A DNA stretch of 48,502 nucleotides from a virus. The stretch is from positions 1-48,502 of IMG/VR virus record IMGVR_UViG_3300033145_003419; one strand, written 5' to 3'. Below, one piece after another: positions 17,542 through 24,128 of the stretch. Under the pieces are notes generated by a model that saw only the letters and a program-made list of their open reading frames with translations, was not told where the DNA came from and made no database searches. The first letter of the stretch is position 1. Every line of letters starts with the position of its first letter. The position numbers and the translations under genes are program-made.

Positions 17542-18326
17542 TGGCTGACCGTGATCCGTGGATAAAGTTCTATCCCGACATATGGAACGGTGACCTCGAA
17601 CTTGCATCCTGCCGGCTGTCAACTCAAGGCTTCTTGTCTCGCCTCTTACTGATACTTCACAGTGCGGAGCCTTACGGTTATCTGTTAAGTGACGGACACA
17701 TGCCAACTACTTTGCAGTTATCTAAAGCACTTGGGGTGTCCCAAAAGACATGCAAGTCGTGCTTAGAAGAACTCGAAAAGAAACGAGTATTGAAGCGTGA
17801 CGAGTTTGGGCTATACAACAAACGAATGCGGTCAGAATGGGAAAAACGGCAGTTAGCAAAGGCGCATGGCAAGAAGGGTGGCAACCCTGAACTGGTCAAG
17901 GGTAGGGTTAACCCCCCAGTTAAGCCCCCCGTTAAGCCGAGGGTTAAGCCAGAAGAGAATAAGAATAAGAGTAAGAAAAAGAAAGAGAATAACACCGCGC
18001 CTCCCGGCGCAGAGTATACCCCCGAGTTTTCAACATTTTGGGAACAGTACCCACGGATGCGTGAGAAGAAGAAAGCGTTCAAGAATTGGAATACCAGGCT
18101 GAAGGAAGGCGTGGACGCCCAGGTGCTGATCCGAGCCGCCGGGAATTACGCTGCCGAGTGTGATCAGGACAACGTAGAGACCAAGTACATCAAGCTCCCA
18201 GCTACTTTCCTTGGTCCCTCCAGGCCATACGAGGACTACACCAACGGCATCCCGGCCACCCGCGAGAACGAGAAGGAGGCAATACACGATGCCATCATGG
18301 CCGAACGGCGAAAGCGTGGAATCTAA
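17541..18326 (+). CDS. Replication initiation protein (DnaD/DUF1376-like)
   Basis: 261 residues from GTG 17541, behind GGAGGGGGAG. The N-terminus DPWIKFYPDIWNGD...LSTQGFLSRLLLIL is the winged-helix replisome-organiser type. The middle is a Pro/Lys/Asn-rich linker that coincides with iterons at the DNA level. The C-terminus FWEQYPRMREKKKAFKNW...YIKLPATFLG is the DnaD/DnaT-like region typical of phage initiators that load the host helicase. Like lambda O it probably binds repeats in its own gene. No helicase or primase was found in the window, so host proteins must be recruited. Confidence 0.85.
   Translation: MADRDPWIKFYPDIWNGDLELASCRLSTQGFLSRLLLILHSAEPYGYLLSDGHMPTTLQLSKALGVSQKTCKSCLEELEKKRVLKRDEFGLYNKRMRSEWEKRQLAKAHGKKGGNPELVKGRVNPPVKPPVKPRVKPEENKNKSKKKKENNTAPPGAEYTPEFSTFWEQYPRMREKKKAFKNWNTRLKEGVDAQVLIRAAGNYAAECDQDNVETKYIKLPATFLGPSRPYEDYTNGIPATRENEKEAIHDAIMAERRKRGI
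17907..17992 (+). other. Putative replication origin: four 12-bp iterons and purine-rich tract
   Basis: Four copies of GTTAAsCC-type units start at 17907, 17919, 17931 and 17943, exactly 12 bp apart (GTTAACCCCCCA, GTTAAGCCCCCC, GTTAAGCCGAGG, GTTAAGCCAGAA). About 40 bases of purine-rich, easily melted sequence follow (17953-17992). This copies the lambda ori layout: iterons in the linker of the initiator gene followed by an A-rich unwinding tract. The repeats encode the V-K/N-P repeat of the linker, so coding repetition alone could explain part of the pattern. Confidence 0.7.
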
Positions 18327-18339
18327 TCGAGTGGAAGAA

Positions 18340-18597
18340 ATGCTCGCAATCCAGAGTGAAGCCCGCGACAAGGCTCGCCTGGTCCGCAACTGCCCCTACT
18401 GCCGAGCAGGATGGCGGGAGGACAAGGACGGTAATGTGACTCGGTGTACCTGCTTCAAGGACTGGCAACAGGCCATAGCCACTCTTCAGATCGAGGCGCG
18501 GAAGTACCGCAAGGCGACTGGCGATGAGAGCGAATGGGATACCAGCGATCTGCACAACCTGCACAGCGTATCGGAGGTGGTGGGGAATGATGGATAA
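18340..18597 (+). CDS. Zinc-binding early protein, possibly replication-linked
   Basis: About 85 residues from ATG 18340; GTG 18331 and 18313 are alternatives. The motif CPYCRAGW...VTRCTC is a two-CxC/CxxC zinc ribbon like the N-terminus of some helicase loaders, followed by a long helix (QQAIATLQIEARKYRKATG). It comes directly after the initiator gene, so a loader-adaptor role is conceivable but unproven. Confidence 0.65.
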   Translation: MLAIQSEARDKARLVRNCPYCRAGWREDKDGNVTRCTCFKDWQQAIATLQIEARKYRKATGDESEWDTSDLHNLHSVSEVVGNDG

Positions 18598-18778
18598 GTG
18601 CGCTGAACCATATCCTGTTCGCTCAGTAGAAAAGATTGAGGTGATAAGAACCACCGCAGTCTATGGTCAAGGACACGAGGGTAGTCCAATTCGTATTGTA
18701 TTCCAGTACTGGACATTAGACGGTGAAATATTGGCGAAAGTAGATACGTGGCAACCACGCAAGGAGGACGGCGATTGA
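18587..18778 (+). CDS. Small hypothetical protein
   Basis: 63 residues from ATG 18587 (or 18590), behind GGTGGGGA. Beta-rich with a central hairpin (IRIVFQYWTLDGEILAKV) and a polar tail. It overlaps the preceding gene by 11 bases and the next by four (TTGA). No family is recognised. Confidence 0.6.
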   Translation: MMDKCAEPYPVRSVEKIEVIRTTAVYGQGHEGSPIRIVFQYWTLDGEILAKVDTWQPRKEDGD

Positions 18779-19074
18779 AACTGACCGACTACATCTGTGG
18801 CAACTGCGTGAACGCAATACCTATCGACAAGTTCCGTGAGGAGTTTACGCGCAGTTACAAAGAGGGAATGGCGTGCATCGAGATACACAATGCCCCCGGC
18901 GCAAACAGGAAGTACATCTGTGGGCTTGATTACTTCCCTTTCGCTGAAGAGTTCACAAACCTGGTGCTGTGGACCAAGGGGCCAAACGACTTTTGTTCCA
19001 GACATGAACTCAAATGCGATGAAAGGAGCGAACCATCCGACAAAAACACAGAGGCAAGCGCCACGCAGTGCTGA
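18775..19074 (+). CDS. Small cysteine-rich protein
   Basis: 99 residues from TTG 18775 with a GGAGG site seven bases upstream. Cysteines in YICGNCV, MACIE, YICGL and DFCSRHELKC suggest a zinc or metal site. The end is Ser/Glu-rich and overlaps the next gene. The ribosome site and junction with the preceding stop decide the start. Family unknown. Confidence 0.62.
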   Translation: MKLTDYICGNCVNAIPIDKFREEFTRSYKEGMACIEIHNAPGANRKYICGLDYFPFAEEFTNLVLWTKGPNDFCSRHELKCDERSEPSDKNTEASATQC

Positions 19075-19799
19075 CAGTCTTGGCCGGACTTGCACTCCTT
19101 GCGACGCTTGCACAAACAACATATCATCTTTCCAAAGCAGAATGTCAAAACACCGCCGGGGTCAATAACGGAGCGGGTCTTGCCTTTAGGTTAGACCATG
19201 TAAATATCCCCAAGAGTTGCCGCATTGCTCCGGATCTCGGCGGTCCCCTTTTAGAAGCGCGTTTTCAAGCGAATACTGAGTCGGACATCGCCATGATGGA
19301 CGATAAAGCAGCAGGAGACGCGCCTGCTTCCCCCAGCGGCGGTGCTACTCCACAAGAAGACGCCAAGCGTATCTCCTGGTGCCTGGATCAGGCCGTCGCC
19401 ACAGAGCAATGCCACTCACTCGCTGCCCGGGTAGAAGCGTGGCTCGTTCACCGTGGCTCGCCAGCGGCAGGTACGGGGATGGCCTGGGTGGAGGCCCAGG
19501 AGAGAACGGGCGTTTCCTGCCTGTTGATGGTGGCGATCGCTGATAAGGAAAGCACGACTTTCACCAACGGCGCTCTCTCCAGGACGAACCATAACGGTTG
19601 GGGCATGACAGGCCCACATCGTGACGTGCGTTGCGAGAAGGGCTTCTGCTGGTGGCCTGACTGGCCCACGGCGATAGCAGGCGCGTTTGAGTTCGTGGCT
19701 CATGTGTGGGGCCCTGCACAGACAGGATACGACTTGCCAGATTATGCGGCTGACCCGGGGTGGATGGACAGGGTGGAATACGTGAGGAGGCAGTTGTAA
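19068..19799 (+). CDS. Secreted lysozyme/glucosaminidase-like protein in the early region
   Basis: 243 residues from GTG 19068. The first 20 residues form a signal or anchor helix (LAGLALLATLAQTT). A polar linker follows to about 100. The C-terminal domain has MVAIADKESTTFTNGALSR and NHNGWGMTG, the layout of lysozyme-fold or glucosaminidase domains, with Glu161 as a catalytic candidate. Paired cysteines suggest disulfides outside the cell. A wall enzyme is unexpected amid replication genes; it could remodel the wall early or act as a moron. The catalytic family is tentative. Confidence 0.65.
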   Translation: MLTVLAGLALLATLAQTTYHLSKAECQNTAGVNNGAGLAFRLDHVNIPKSCRIAPDLGGPLLEARFQANTESDIAMMDDKAAGDAPASPSGGATPQEDAKRISWCLDQAVATEQCHSLAARVEAWLVHRGSPAAGTGMAWVEAQERTGVSCLLMVAIADKESTTFTNGALSRTNHNGWGMTGPHRDVRCEKGFCWWPDWPTAIAGAFEFVAHVWGPAQTGYDLPDYAADPGWMDRVEYVRRQL

Positions 19800-19809
19800 A
19801 TGTGCCAAG

Positions 19810-19833
19810 AAAAAGCCCCGGTCTCCCGGGGCT
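19810..19833 (-). terminator. Rho-independent terminator after the tRNA
   Basis: Minus strand: perfect 8-base stem (AGCCCCGG/CCGGGGCT) with a four-base loop, then TTTTT. It begins at the encoded CCA end of the tRNA and ends its transcript. Confidence 0.85.
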
Positions 19834-19835
19834 GG

Positions 19836-19907
19836 AATTTCATGCCCGGAATCGAACCGGAATCTCCCGATTGGGAATCGGGCATTCTGCCATTGAACTA
19901 CATGCCT
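19836..19907 (-). tRNA. tRNA-Gly (anticodon CCC), acceptor stem imperfect
   Basis: Minus-strand cloverleaf. The D arm contains TAGTTCAATGGCAGAAT. The anticodon stem-loop is CCCGA-TTCCCAA-TCGGG, with anticodon CCC. The T arm is built on GGTTCGATTCC. Encoded CCA lies at 19835-19833, with one extra T before it. The D, anticodon and T arms pair well. Only four inner pairs of the acceptor stem form (CATG/CATG); the outer three positions are A/A, G/A, G/A. A terminator follows at once. It would read GGG codons if functional, but the broken acceptor stem suggests decay or a non-standard role. Confidence 0.8.
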
Positions 19908-19991
19908 GAAAAACGACTCGCGCCACTTACTGTATCGGAGGATATGAGAAGAAACTTGAGCGCCAGAAAAGTCGAAGGGGGAGACGAGTGA

Positions 19992-20246
19992 ATGAACGAT
20001 TGCGATTGTGCGAGGAAAGGACACAACGGATACTGCCCCGCGCTCACCAAGCAGAAGAAGTGCGTTCTGGAATTAGACCTACACGGCCATTGTCCTTATC
20101 CGTGTCTGGACGGGCAGGCGTTGATTGCGCGTTATGACAACCCCACCGCCGGCCGCCTGGTGTTCATGCCCTGGCAAGCGGGTGGCAAGGTGATACCGAA
20201 GTTCCAGGAGGACAAGGGGGAAGTGGACTATGGAGGGCGGTGCTGA
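19992..20246 (+). CDS. Small cysteine-rich protein
   Basis: 84 residues. CDCARKGHNGYCPAL, KKCVLEL and HCPYPC give seven cysteines in the first 40 residues, a likely double zinc site. The remainder is a short beta segment (GRLVFMPWQAGGKVIPKF). It starts a base after the end of a non-coding 190-base stretch occupied by the tRNA. It ends one base before the next gene. No family is recognised. Confidence 0.6.
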   Translation: MNDCDCARKGHNGYCPALTKQKKCVLELDLHGHCPYPCLDGQALIARYDNPTAGRLVFMPWQAGGKVIPKFQEDKGEVDYGGRC

Positions 20247-20633
20247 ATGAGTGACGGCGTAGACCGGGTGACAATGACGTGTGGTGATAAATCGGTGACG
20301 CTCACAAGCGATGAGTTCCAAAAGGCTTGCGAGGAGATCCCCGGGATGGTTGAGGAGATAGCGAAAGGAAGGAGAAGGGGTATGGACACGGGACAGATGG
20401 TGATGAACGAAGCGGGCGAGCTGGTCGAGGAAGCCGCGGCCAAGCTGGCGTTGCACGAAACCACGATCAAGGCTCACAGCGTGATGTTCGAGAAGGGACT
20501 GAAGCTCGACGATGAGGTTGAGCTTACCATCCGGGCGCACGTCGTGGAGACAGGCGACAAGCTGGACTCGGAGGGGTTCAAGACGCCGTTCCAGAAGCTC
20601 AAGATCACTTCGGTTGAGAGCGTGCTTTGCTGA
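20247..20633 (+). CDS. Hypothetical early protein
   Basis: 128 residues. An N-terminal small beta region (VTMTCGDKSVTLTSDEF) leads to helices (ACEEIPGMVEEIAKG). The C-terminal beta region (DDEVELTIRAHVVETGDKL...LKITSVESV) resembles a ligand- or nucleic-acid-binding barrel. The ATG at 20247 follows the previous stop directly. Function unknown. Confidence 0.62.
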   Translation: MSDGVDRVTMTCGDKSVTLTSDEFQKACEEIPGMVEEIAKGRRRGMDTGQMVMNEAGELVEEAAAKLALHETTIKAHSVMFEKGLKLDDEVELTIRAHVVETGDKLDSEGFKTPFQKLKITSVESVLC

Positions 20634-20755
20634 TAAAGCACATTTGTTGGGTGATCGGATATATCAAGGCGTGGATCGAGTTGCGGGTCCTCCGCATGGT
20701 GAACGGATATAGCGATGGCCGTGACGCTTTCATCGATAGGGGCAGGGACGCATGA
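20627..20755 (+). CDS. Small hypothetical protein
   Basis: 42 residues from TTG 20627, linking the previous gene (7-base overlap) and the next (ATGA). The N-terminus is hydrophobic and Trp-rich (HICWVIGYIKAWIELRVL), perhaps a membrane or dimer helix; the tail is charged. Gap-filling and junction geometry support it. Weak otherwise. Confidence 0.4.
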   Translation: MLIKHICWVIGYIKAWIELRVLRMVNGYSDGRDAFIDRGRDA

Positions 20756-21042
20756 AGATCTGCCAAACCTGCGGCAAGGAATACGATAACCGGAACCACC
20801 GCCATTGTAGCAAGGAGTGTCAGCGTATCGCTCGCAAGAAGACGTACGCGAAGTACAACGATCATTCCCGCCGTGGAGTTGTCGGAGGCGTTGACGCGCC
20901 GCTGATTTGGGATGAGCTTGTCCTGCAACTCGCCCACAAGGCGATTATCGACTGCCAGGGGCCCGAGCTCGAGGACTGTGCTACTTGCAAGGTGGCGAAC
21001 CTGTGCCCGAGAGTGGCGAGGCTGGAGGTGGTTGCTCAGTGA
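20752..21042 (+). CDS. Zinc-finger early protein
   Basis: 96 residues. It starts ICQTCGKEYDNRNHRHCSKEC, a CxxC...CxxxC zinc knuckle, then a basic segment (RIARKKTYAKYNDHSRR) and an acidic half with CxxC (CATCKVANLC). Possible nucleic-acid binder. ATGA overlap with the preceding small gene and GTGA with the next one. Confidence 0.65.
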   Translation: MKICQTCGKEYDNRNHRHCSKECQRIARKKTYAKYNDHSRRGVVGGVDAPLIWDELVLQLAHKAIIDCQGPELEDCATCKVANLCPRVARLEVVAQ

Positions 21043-21182
21043 AACTCCAGGTCCTCTGCTCTAACTGTGGTCGCCGCGTCGAGGTCGAGTCCTACGCGGG
21101 GCAGGCTCGCGTCCTCTGTGACGAGTGCAAGAAAGAGGAATCAGAAGTGGAATCAAGAGTGGAATCAAAGGCCACGAAATGA
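21039..21182 (+). CDS. Very small zinc-ribbon protein
   Basis: 47 residues from GTG 21039 with a GGAGG site upstream. LCSNCGRRVEVESYAG, then LCDECKKEE, forms a complete four-cysteine ribbon. The tail (ESEVESRVESK) is encoded by the three 12-bp phased GGAATCA motifs. It could be an adaptor that sequesters a host protein; unknown. Confidence 0.6.
   Translation: MKLQVLCSNCGRRVEVESYAGQARVLCDECKKEESEVESRVESKATK
21137..21172. repeat. Second array of three GGAATCA motifs at 12-bp spacing
   Basis: GGAATCA begins at 21137, 21149 and 21161. Heptamer, period and copy number match 13174-13206, though the surrounding proteins are unrelated. Confidence 0.8.
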
Positions 21183-21299
21183 GGGGGGGGGCAGCTGCAA
21201 AAGGCTATACCGATTGACGAGTATTTCAGGGCCGTGGAGGAGAAGCGCGAACGCGAGCTCGGGCCGATCGATCCGTGGGAGAAGATCAAGGAGGTAGTT

Positions 21300-21782
21300 A
21301 TGGAGGACAAGAAGGTCTGCAAGGTTGAGGGGTGTGAGAATGATCGGAAAGAGGGCCGGGCGGTATGTACGGAATGCTACAACAAAAGGCAACGGGAGTT
21401 GAAGGCGGCGAAGCTGTCAATGCCCGAACTGGAGAAGAAGCTGGCGCGCGAGCAAGCGGGGCAGAAGCCGGTAGCGCCGAAACAGCCCGAGAGCGCGAAG
21501 CCAACGCTTGATGAGGCCGCCCAGAAGGTGGCTCCATCTGACGGGCCGAGGAAACCGGCGAAGAAGCTCAAGAAGCCCGAGCCGGTGCCGTATGAGGAGC
21601 CGAAAGAGGACTGGACGGGGAATGTGGAAGTGTCGGGGAGCTCGAGGCCGAATGATGTACCCCGGGATTACCCGGAGGTCCTTGAGGGAATCGAGAAGAT
21701 ACTCGATCGCGCCAAGATGAAGTCTCCTGCGCGTCAGGCCGTAGCTGTCTGGGGCTACCTGGTGGGCAAGGGAGTGCTGTAA
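21300..21782 (+). CDS. Zinc-site protein with Lys/Pro linker
   Basis: 160 residues from ATG 21300, preferred for its AAGGAGGT site. The same frame is open up to 21183 and looks coding (AIPIDEYFRAVEEKRERELG), so GTG 21234 or CTG 21195 remain possible. The N-terminus VCKVEGCENDRKEGRAVCTEC is a zinc site. A long Lys/Pro/Glu linker and a helical C-terminal domain (LEGIEKILDRAKMKSPARQAV) follow. Likely a protein-protein or DNA adaptor of the early region. No family is recognised. Confidence 0.6.
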   Translation: MEDKKVCKVEGCENDRKEGRAVCTECYNKRQRELKAAKLSMPELEKKLAREQAGQKPVAPKQPESAKPTLDEAAQKVAPSDGPRKPAKKLKKPEPVPYEEPKEDWTGNVEVSGSSRPNDVPRDYPEVLEGIEKILDRAKMKSPARQAVAVWGYLVGKGVL

Positions 21783-21805
21783 AGACCACGAAGGAAAGGC
21801 CGTCA

Positions 21806-22129
21806 ATGTCCTGCAAGCACTCCTGGCAACAGATCGCCCGCATTGAGAGTGATGACCGTGATCTCTCATACGAGGTGGAGCGGTGCGTGAAGTGCCAGAG
21901 TGAACGGTGTCTAAGAACCGAAAGGTCTAAAGTCAAGCTTGAGGGAGTGGTCGAGAGTTGTGAGCCATATATCAAGAGTGCCTATTTCGACATCAATTAC
22001 ATCCTTGTCAACTACGGCTTCAAGGAACTCAAGGGGGTTGGTATCGAGAATCCGCACGCGCTCGAGGTGGCTATGGAGATGTTCGTGTCAGCTTATGTCG
22101 GAAATGAAGTGGAGATTAAGGAGGGGTAG
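21806..22129 (+). CDS. Hypothetical protein with zinc motif
   Basis: 107 residues. MSCKHSWQQI...ERCVKCQSERC gives CxxH/CxxC ligands. The remainder is helical (NPHALEVAMEMFVSAYVG). The ribosome site GGAAAGGC is modest. It lies in the run of small early genes; role unknown. Confidence 0.6.
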   Translation: MSCKHSWQQIARIESDDRDLSYEVERCVKCQSERCLRTERSKVKLEGVVESCEPYIKSAYFDINYILVNYGFKELKGVGIENPHALEVAMEMFVSAYVGNEVEIKEG

Positions 22130-22131
22130 GG

Positions 22132-22374
22132 ATGCCGAGGCATTGGGGGCCTTCGAAACAGCGTCTGGCGCGTATATGGCGAAAGGACGGGCGCGGCAAG
22201 GTGCACGCCTACAAGGTGGCTTTGAAGTCCAACGGCAAGGTTCCGGTTAGCAAAGGCTACATGACTTATTGCGGGAGGCGCGTCTACGCCAGTCGGTACG
22301 ACTTCGAGCGCGGGACCAGGCCGGTGACGTGCAAGCGGTGTCAGCAGAGGATGGCAAGGATGGGGCGATGTTGA
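22132..22374 (+). CDS. Small basic zinc-site protein
   Basis: 80 residues, strongly basic. YMTYCGRRVYASRYDF and VTCKRCQQRM provide three cysteines. The high Arg/Lys content suggests nucleic-acid binding. It starts two bases after the previous stop with GGAGGGGTAGGG upstream. Confidence 0.6.
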   Translation: MPRHWGPSKQRLARIWRKDGRGKVHAYKVALKSNGKVPVSKGYMTYCGRRVYASRYDFERGTRPVTCKRCQQRMARMGRC

Positions 22375-22388
22375 ATAGGAGGCGGTGA

Positions 22389-22658
22389 ATGCCGAAATTC
22401 TGTAATCTTTGCGGCCTGGAGATGGTGGGCGACGCGAGGATGTACCATCCCGACTGCAAGCGCGAGCTCGCCAACCTCAAACGCAGGATGAGGGCTCGTC
22501 AGGACAAGAACCACAACGAGATCGAGTACAGGTATGAACAGGTAAGGGAGAACGTCGAATGGATACTCCGGCAGCCAAACCGAAACGTACGAAGCGCTAT
22601 CGGGCAAGCAGGAGAAGACCTCGTTATCAGCGTGAGCATCCAGTTGAGGAAGCAATGA
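22389..22658 (+). CDS. Small zinc-finger protein
   Basis: 89 residues. FCNLCGLEMVGDARMYHPDCKRELANL is a CxxC...HxxC zinc finger followed by a charged helix (NLKRRMRARQDKNHNEIEY). It ends in an ATGA overlap with the next gene. No known family by eye; it resembles phage ORFs next to late-gene regulators. Confidence 0.6.
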   Translation: MPKFCNLCGLEMVGDARMYHPDCKRELANLKRRMRARQDKNHNEIEYRYEQVRENVEWILRQPNRNVRSAIGQAGEDLVISVSIQLRKQ

Positions 22659-22879
22659 GGGCGCTTGCGAGGTTGAATCGCTTGTACTCGCGGATACTGC
22701 ATCAGGCGTATTACTTCCCCGGCAGCGGTGGCCTTCCGACAATTCGCAAGGGGCGCAGCAAGAGGGACACGCTGATTAAGGATGAGGATATGTACGCGAT
22801 CGCGGAGGAGCTCGAGAGGGCCATTCGCACGCTCGCGATCGAGTTTGAAGAGAAGGTGAGGGACCGTGCGGTGTCTTGA
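22655..22879 (+). CDS. Helical protein at the end of the early operon (late regulator candidate)
   Basis: 74 residues from ATG 22655, which overlaps the preceding stop (ATGA) and has GAGGAAG upstream. A longer frame from 22559 exists, but its first 32 residues are antisense-like basic sequence. Helices MRALARLNRLYSRILHQAYY and the charged AEELERAIRTLAIEFEEK. As the last early gene, just before the TATAAT/terminator leader, it is placed where late activators or antiterminators sit. That role is inference. Confidence 0.58.
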   Translation: MRALARLNRLYSRILHQAYYFPGSGGLPTIRKGRSKRDTLIKDEDMYAIAEELERAIRTLAIEFEEKVRDRAVS

Positions 22880-22911
22880 CAGAACGGTCGCTTGTGAGTT
22901 ATGCGTATAAT
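22876..22911 (+). promoter_or_regulatory. Possible late promoter (TATAAT box)
   Basis: Perfect TATAAT at 22906-22911 preceded by TGCG, and TTGACA at 22876-22881. The distance between the hexamers is 24, too long for a normal sigma70 pair, so an activator or an extended -10 would be needed. A transcript from it would run straight into two terminators. Confidence 0.45.
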
Positions 22912-22936
22912 AGCAAGAAGTATCAGAAGAGGGTGA

Positions 22937-22959
22937 CCCGCCAGGCAGGCGGGTTTTTT
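22937..22959 (+). terminator. Rho-independent terminator 1
   Basis: CCCGCC/GGCGGG stem with a five-base loop, then six T. It ends early transcription and, with the next one, separates early from late genes. Confidence 0.88.
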
Positions 22960-22962
22960 CAT

Positions 22963-22984
22963 GCCCCGAGAGTGGGGCTTTTTT
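22963..22984 (+). terminator. Rho-independent terminator 2
   Basis: GCCCC/GGGGC stem with a six-base loop and a run of six T, four bases after the first terminator. The pair would block read-through unless antiterminated. Confidence 0.85.
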
Positions 22985-23008
22985 CGTTGCGGGGTGGAGG
23001 CGAAGGAA

Positions 23009-23371
23009 ATGCCATATTTAGATAGGGCTGAGGCAAATTATTGTCAGCGAAGGTGGTATGAACGTAATAAGGATCAAGCTCAACAGGCGAACAAGGCGAT
23101 TCGCGAGAGGAATCGAGAGTGGTTGCGTTCACACAAGAAGGGCTTGGAGTGTTTAGCTTGTGGAGAGACGCAGGTAGAGGATCTTTCATTTCATCATATT
23201 GATCCGACAAAGCGTGATGCATGGGTGAGCGATGCTGTTAATAATGGCTGGTCTATCGAGCGCATTACTGATGAAATACTGAAATGCATTGTTCTGTGTC
23301 ATCGTTGCCATGGCAAGCTTCACCAAGGGCGACTAGTTTTTCTTGATGCTCGATTCCGACTCTCGATTTGA
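23009..23371 (+). CDS. HNH endonuclease
   Basis: 120 residues from ATG 23009 with GGAGGCGAAGGA upstream. An earlier in-frame ATG lies inside the second terminator and is rejected. The N-terminus is basic and helical. The HNH core shows CLACGETQ...LSFHHIDP and IVLCHRCHGKLHQG, with two CxxC zinc pairs and the HH catalytic pair. HNH proteins before the terminase are common in HK97-type phages and can be needed for packaging; it might also be a homing-type enzyme. First gene of the late operon. Confidence 0.9.
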   Translation: MPYLDRAEANYCQRRWYERNKDQAQQANKAIRERNREWLRSHKKGLECLACGETQVEDLSFHHIDPTKRDAWVSDAVNNGWSIERITDEILKCIVLCHRCHGKLHQGRLVFLDARFRLSI

Positions 23372-23373
23372 AA

Positions 23374-23649
23374 ATGCGCTGCGAGGTTCCAGGCTGTAAT
23401 AACAAAGCGGCCCATAAGCATCACATATTCAGTCGCGGAGCCTGGGGAAGGCATGCTTTAGTGCCAGAGAACGAATTCTACTGCTGTGTCGGTCACCACA
23501 CTGGATCGGTGAGTTGGCATGTCACTGGACGTGACACCTTCGCCAGATACTTTGGTCTGGAAGAGAGGGTGGAGAGGGCACGGGAAGCTGTGCAGACCTC
23601 ATTAGCAAGTGAAAGGGAGCGATCCCCATCAGTCAGTGCACCGCTATAG
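23374..23649 (+). CDS. Second HNH-like protein
   Basis: 91 residues from ATG 23374; TTG 23368 overlaps the previous stop and is possible. CEVPGCNNKAAHKHHIFSRG and FYCCVGHHTGSVSWH give zinc cysteines and paired histidines of an HNH/His-Me finger fold. The C-terminus is a helix and a Ser-rich tail overlapping, in another frame, the start of the terminase small subunit. Probably a packaging nuclease partner or a duplication of function. Confidence 0.8.
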   Translation: MRCEVPGCNNKAAHKHHIFSRGAWGRHALVPENEFYCCVGHHTGSVSWHVTGRDTFARYFGLEERVERAREAVQTSLASERERSPSVSAPL

Positions 23650-24128
23650 CGAAGAGAACGGGTGAGCGCTGCAAAGCTCATTCGATCAGGGGCAAGGATA
23701 AGTGTCGTGTCCATGGGGGGATGACACCCGTAAAACACGGCCTCCGCTCGAAGTACAAGGGCCAGGTTTTAGGCGACAGGATACAGGAGCTCATCGACGA
23801 CCCCGACCTGGCCGATGTGAGAATTCAGCTTGCTACATTGATAACCCTGGCGGAGGATCTTCGCGAGAGGATTGAGGGAGCAGGGAGGGTCAACCTGTTG
23901 GACCGAGGCGCCATGATTTCGCTCGCGGTGGAGATAACCAAGGTGATCGAGCGCTACCACAGGATCACTGAGGGCACGAAGCACACAATTCGCATCGAGT
24001 ATATCCAGGTGGTGGTGAATCAGATCGTAAAGGTGGCTGATGAAACGATCAGAGACCCTGCTGACAAGCGGCGGTTCGTCGAACGACTCGGCGGCCTTTC
24101 TCTCCCTGGTCCATCAAGCGCTAACTGA
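23628..24128 (+). CDS. Terminase small subunit-like protein, non-canonical start
   Basis: Frame directly before the large terminase. The first ATG is at 23721, giving 135 residues. However, the frame is open upstream and encodes QCTAIAKRTGERC, then GKDKCRVHGGMTPVKHGL. This is the cysteine/HGG N-terminus widespread in this family. No ATG, GTG or TTG exists between the in-frame stop at 23610-23612 and 23721. An ATC at 23628, eight bases after GGGAG, is exactly where the family begins. Either ATC starts translation, the start was mutated, or it is a sequence error. The rest is helical (DPDLADVRIQLATLITLAEDL...) as in DNA-binding small subunits. Confidence 0.7.
   Translation: MSQCTAIAKRTGERCKAHSIRGKDKCRVHGGMTPVKHGLRSKYKGQVLGDRIQELIDDPDLADVRIQLATLITLAEDLRERIEGAGRVNLLDRGAMISLAVEITKVIERYHRITEGTKHTIRIEYIQVVVNQIVKVADETIRDPADKRRFVERLGGLSLPGPSSAN

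Noticed and set aside
17907-17954. CRISPR-like repeats
   Set aside because: Units are only 12 bp and directly adjacent, with no spacers; they fit iterons or a coding repeat. No CRISPR array was seen in the window.
19800-19991. Plus-strand frame of 63 residues across the tRNA
   Set aside because: It reads the complement of the tRNA and its terminator, a well-known false protein pattern, and has no ribosome site.
22961-23008. Upstream ATG for the HNH gene
   Set aside because: Lies inside the second terminator hairpin; ATG 23009 has a strong ribosome site.
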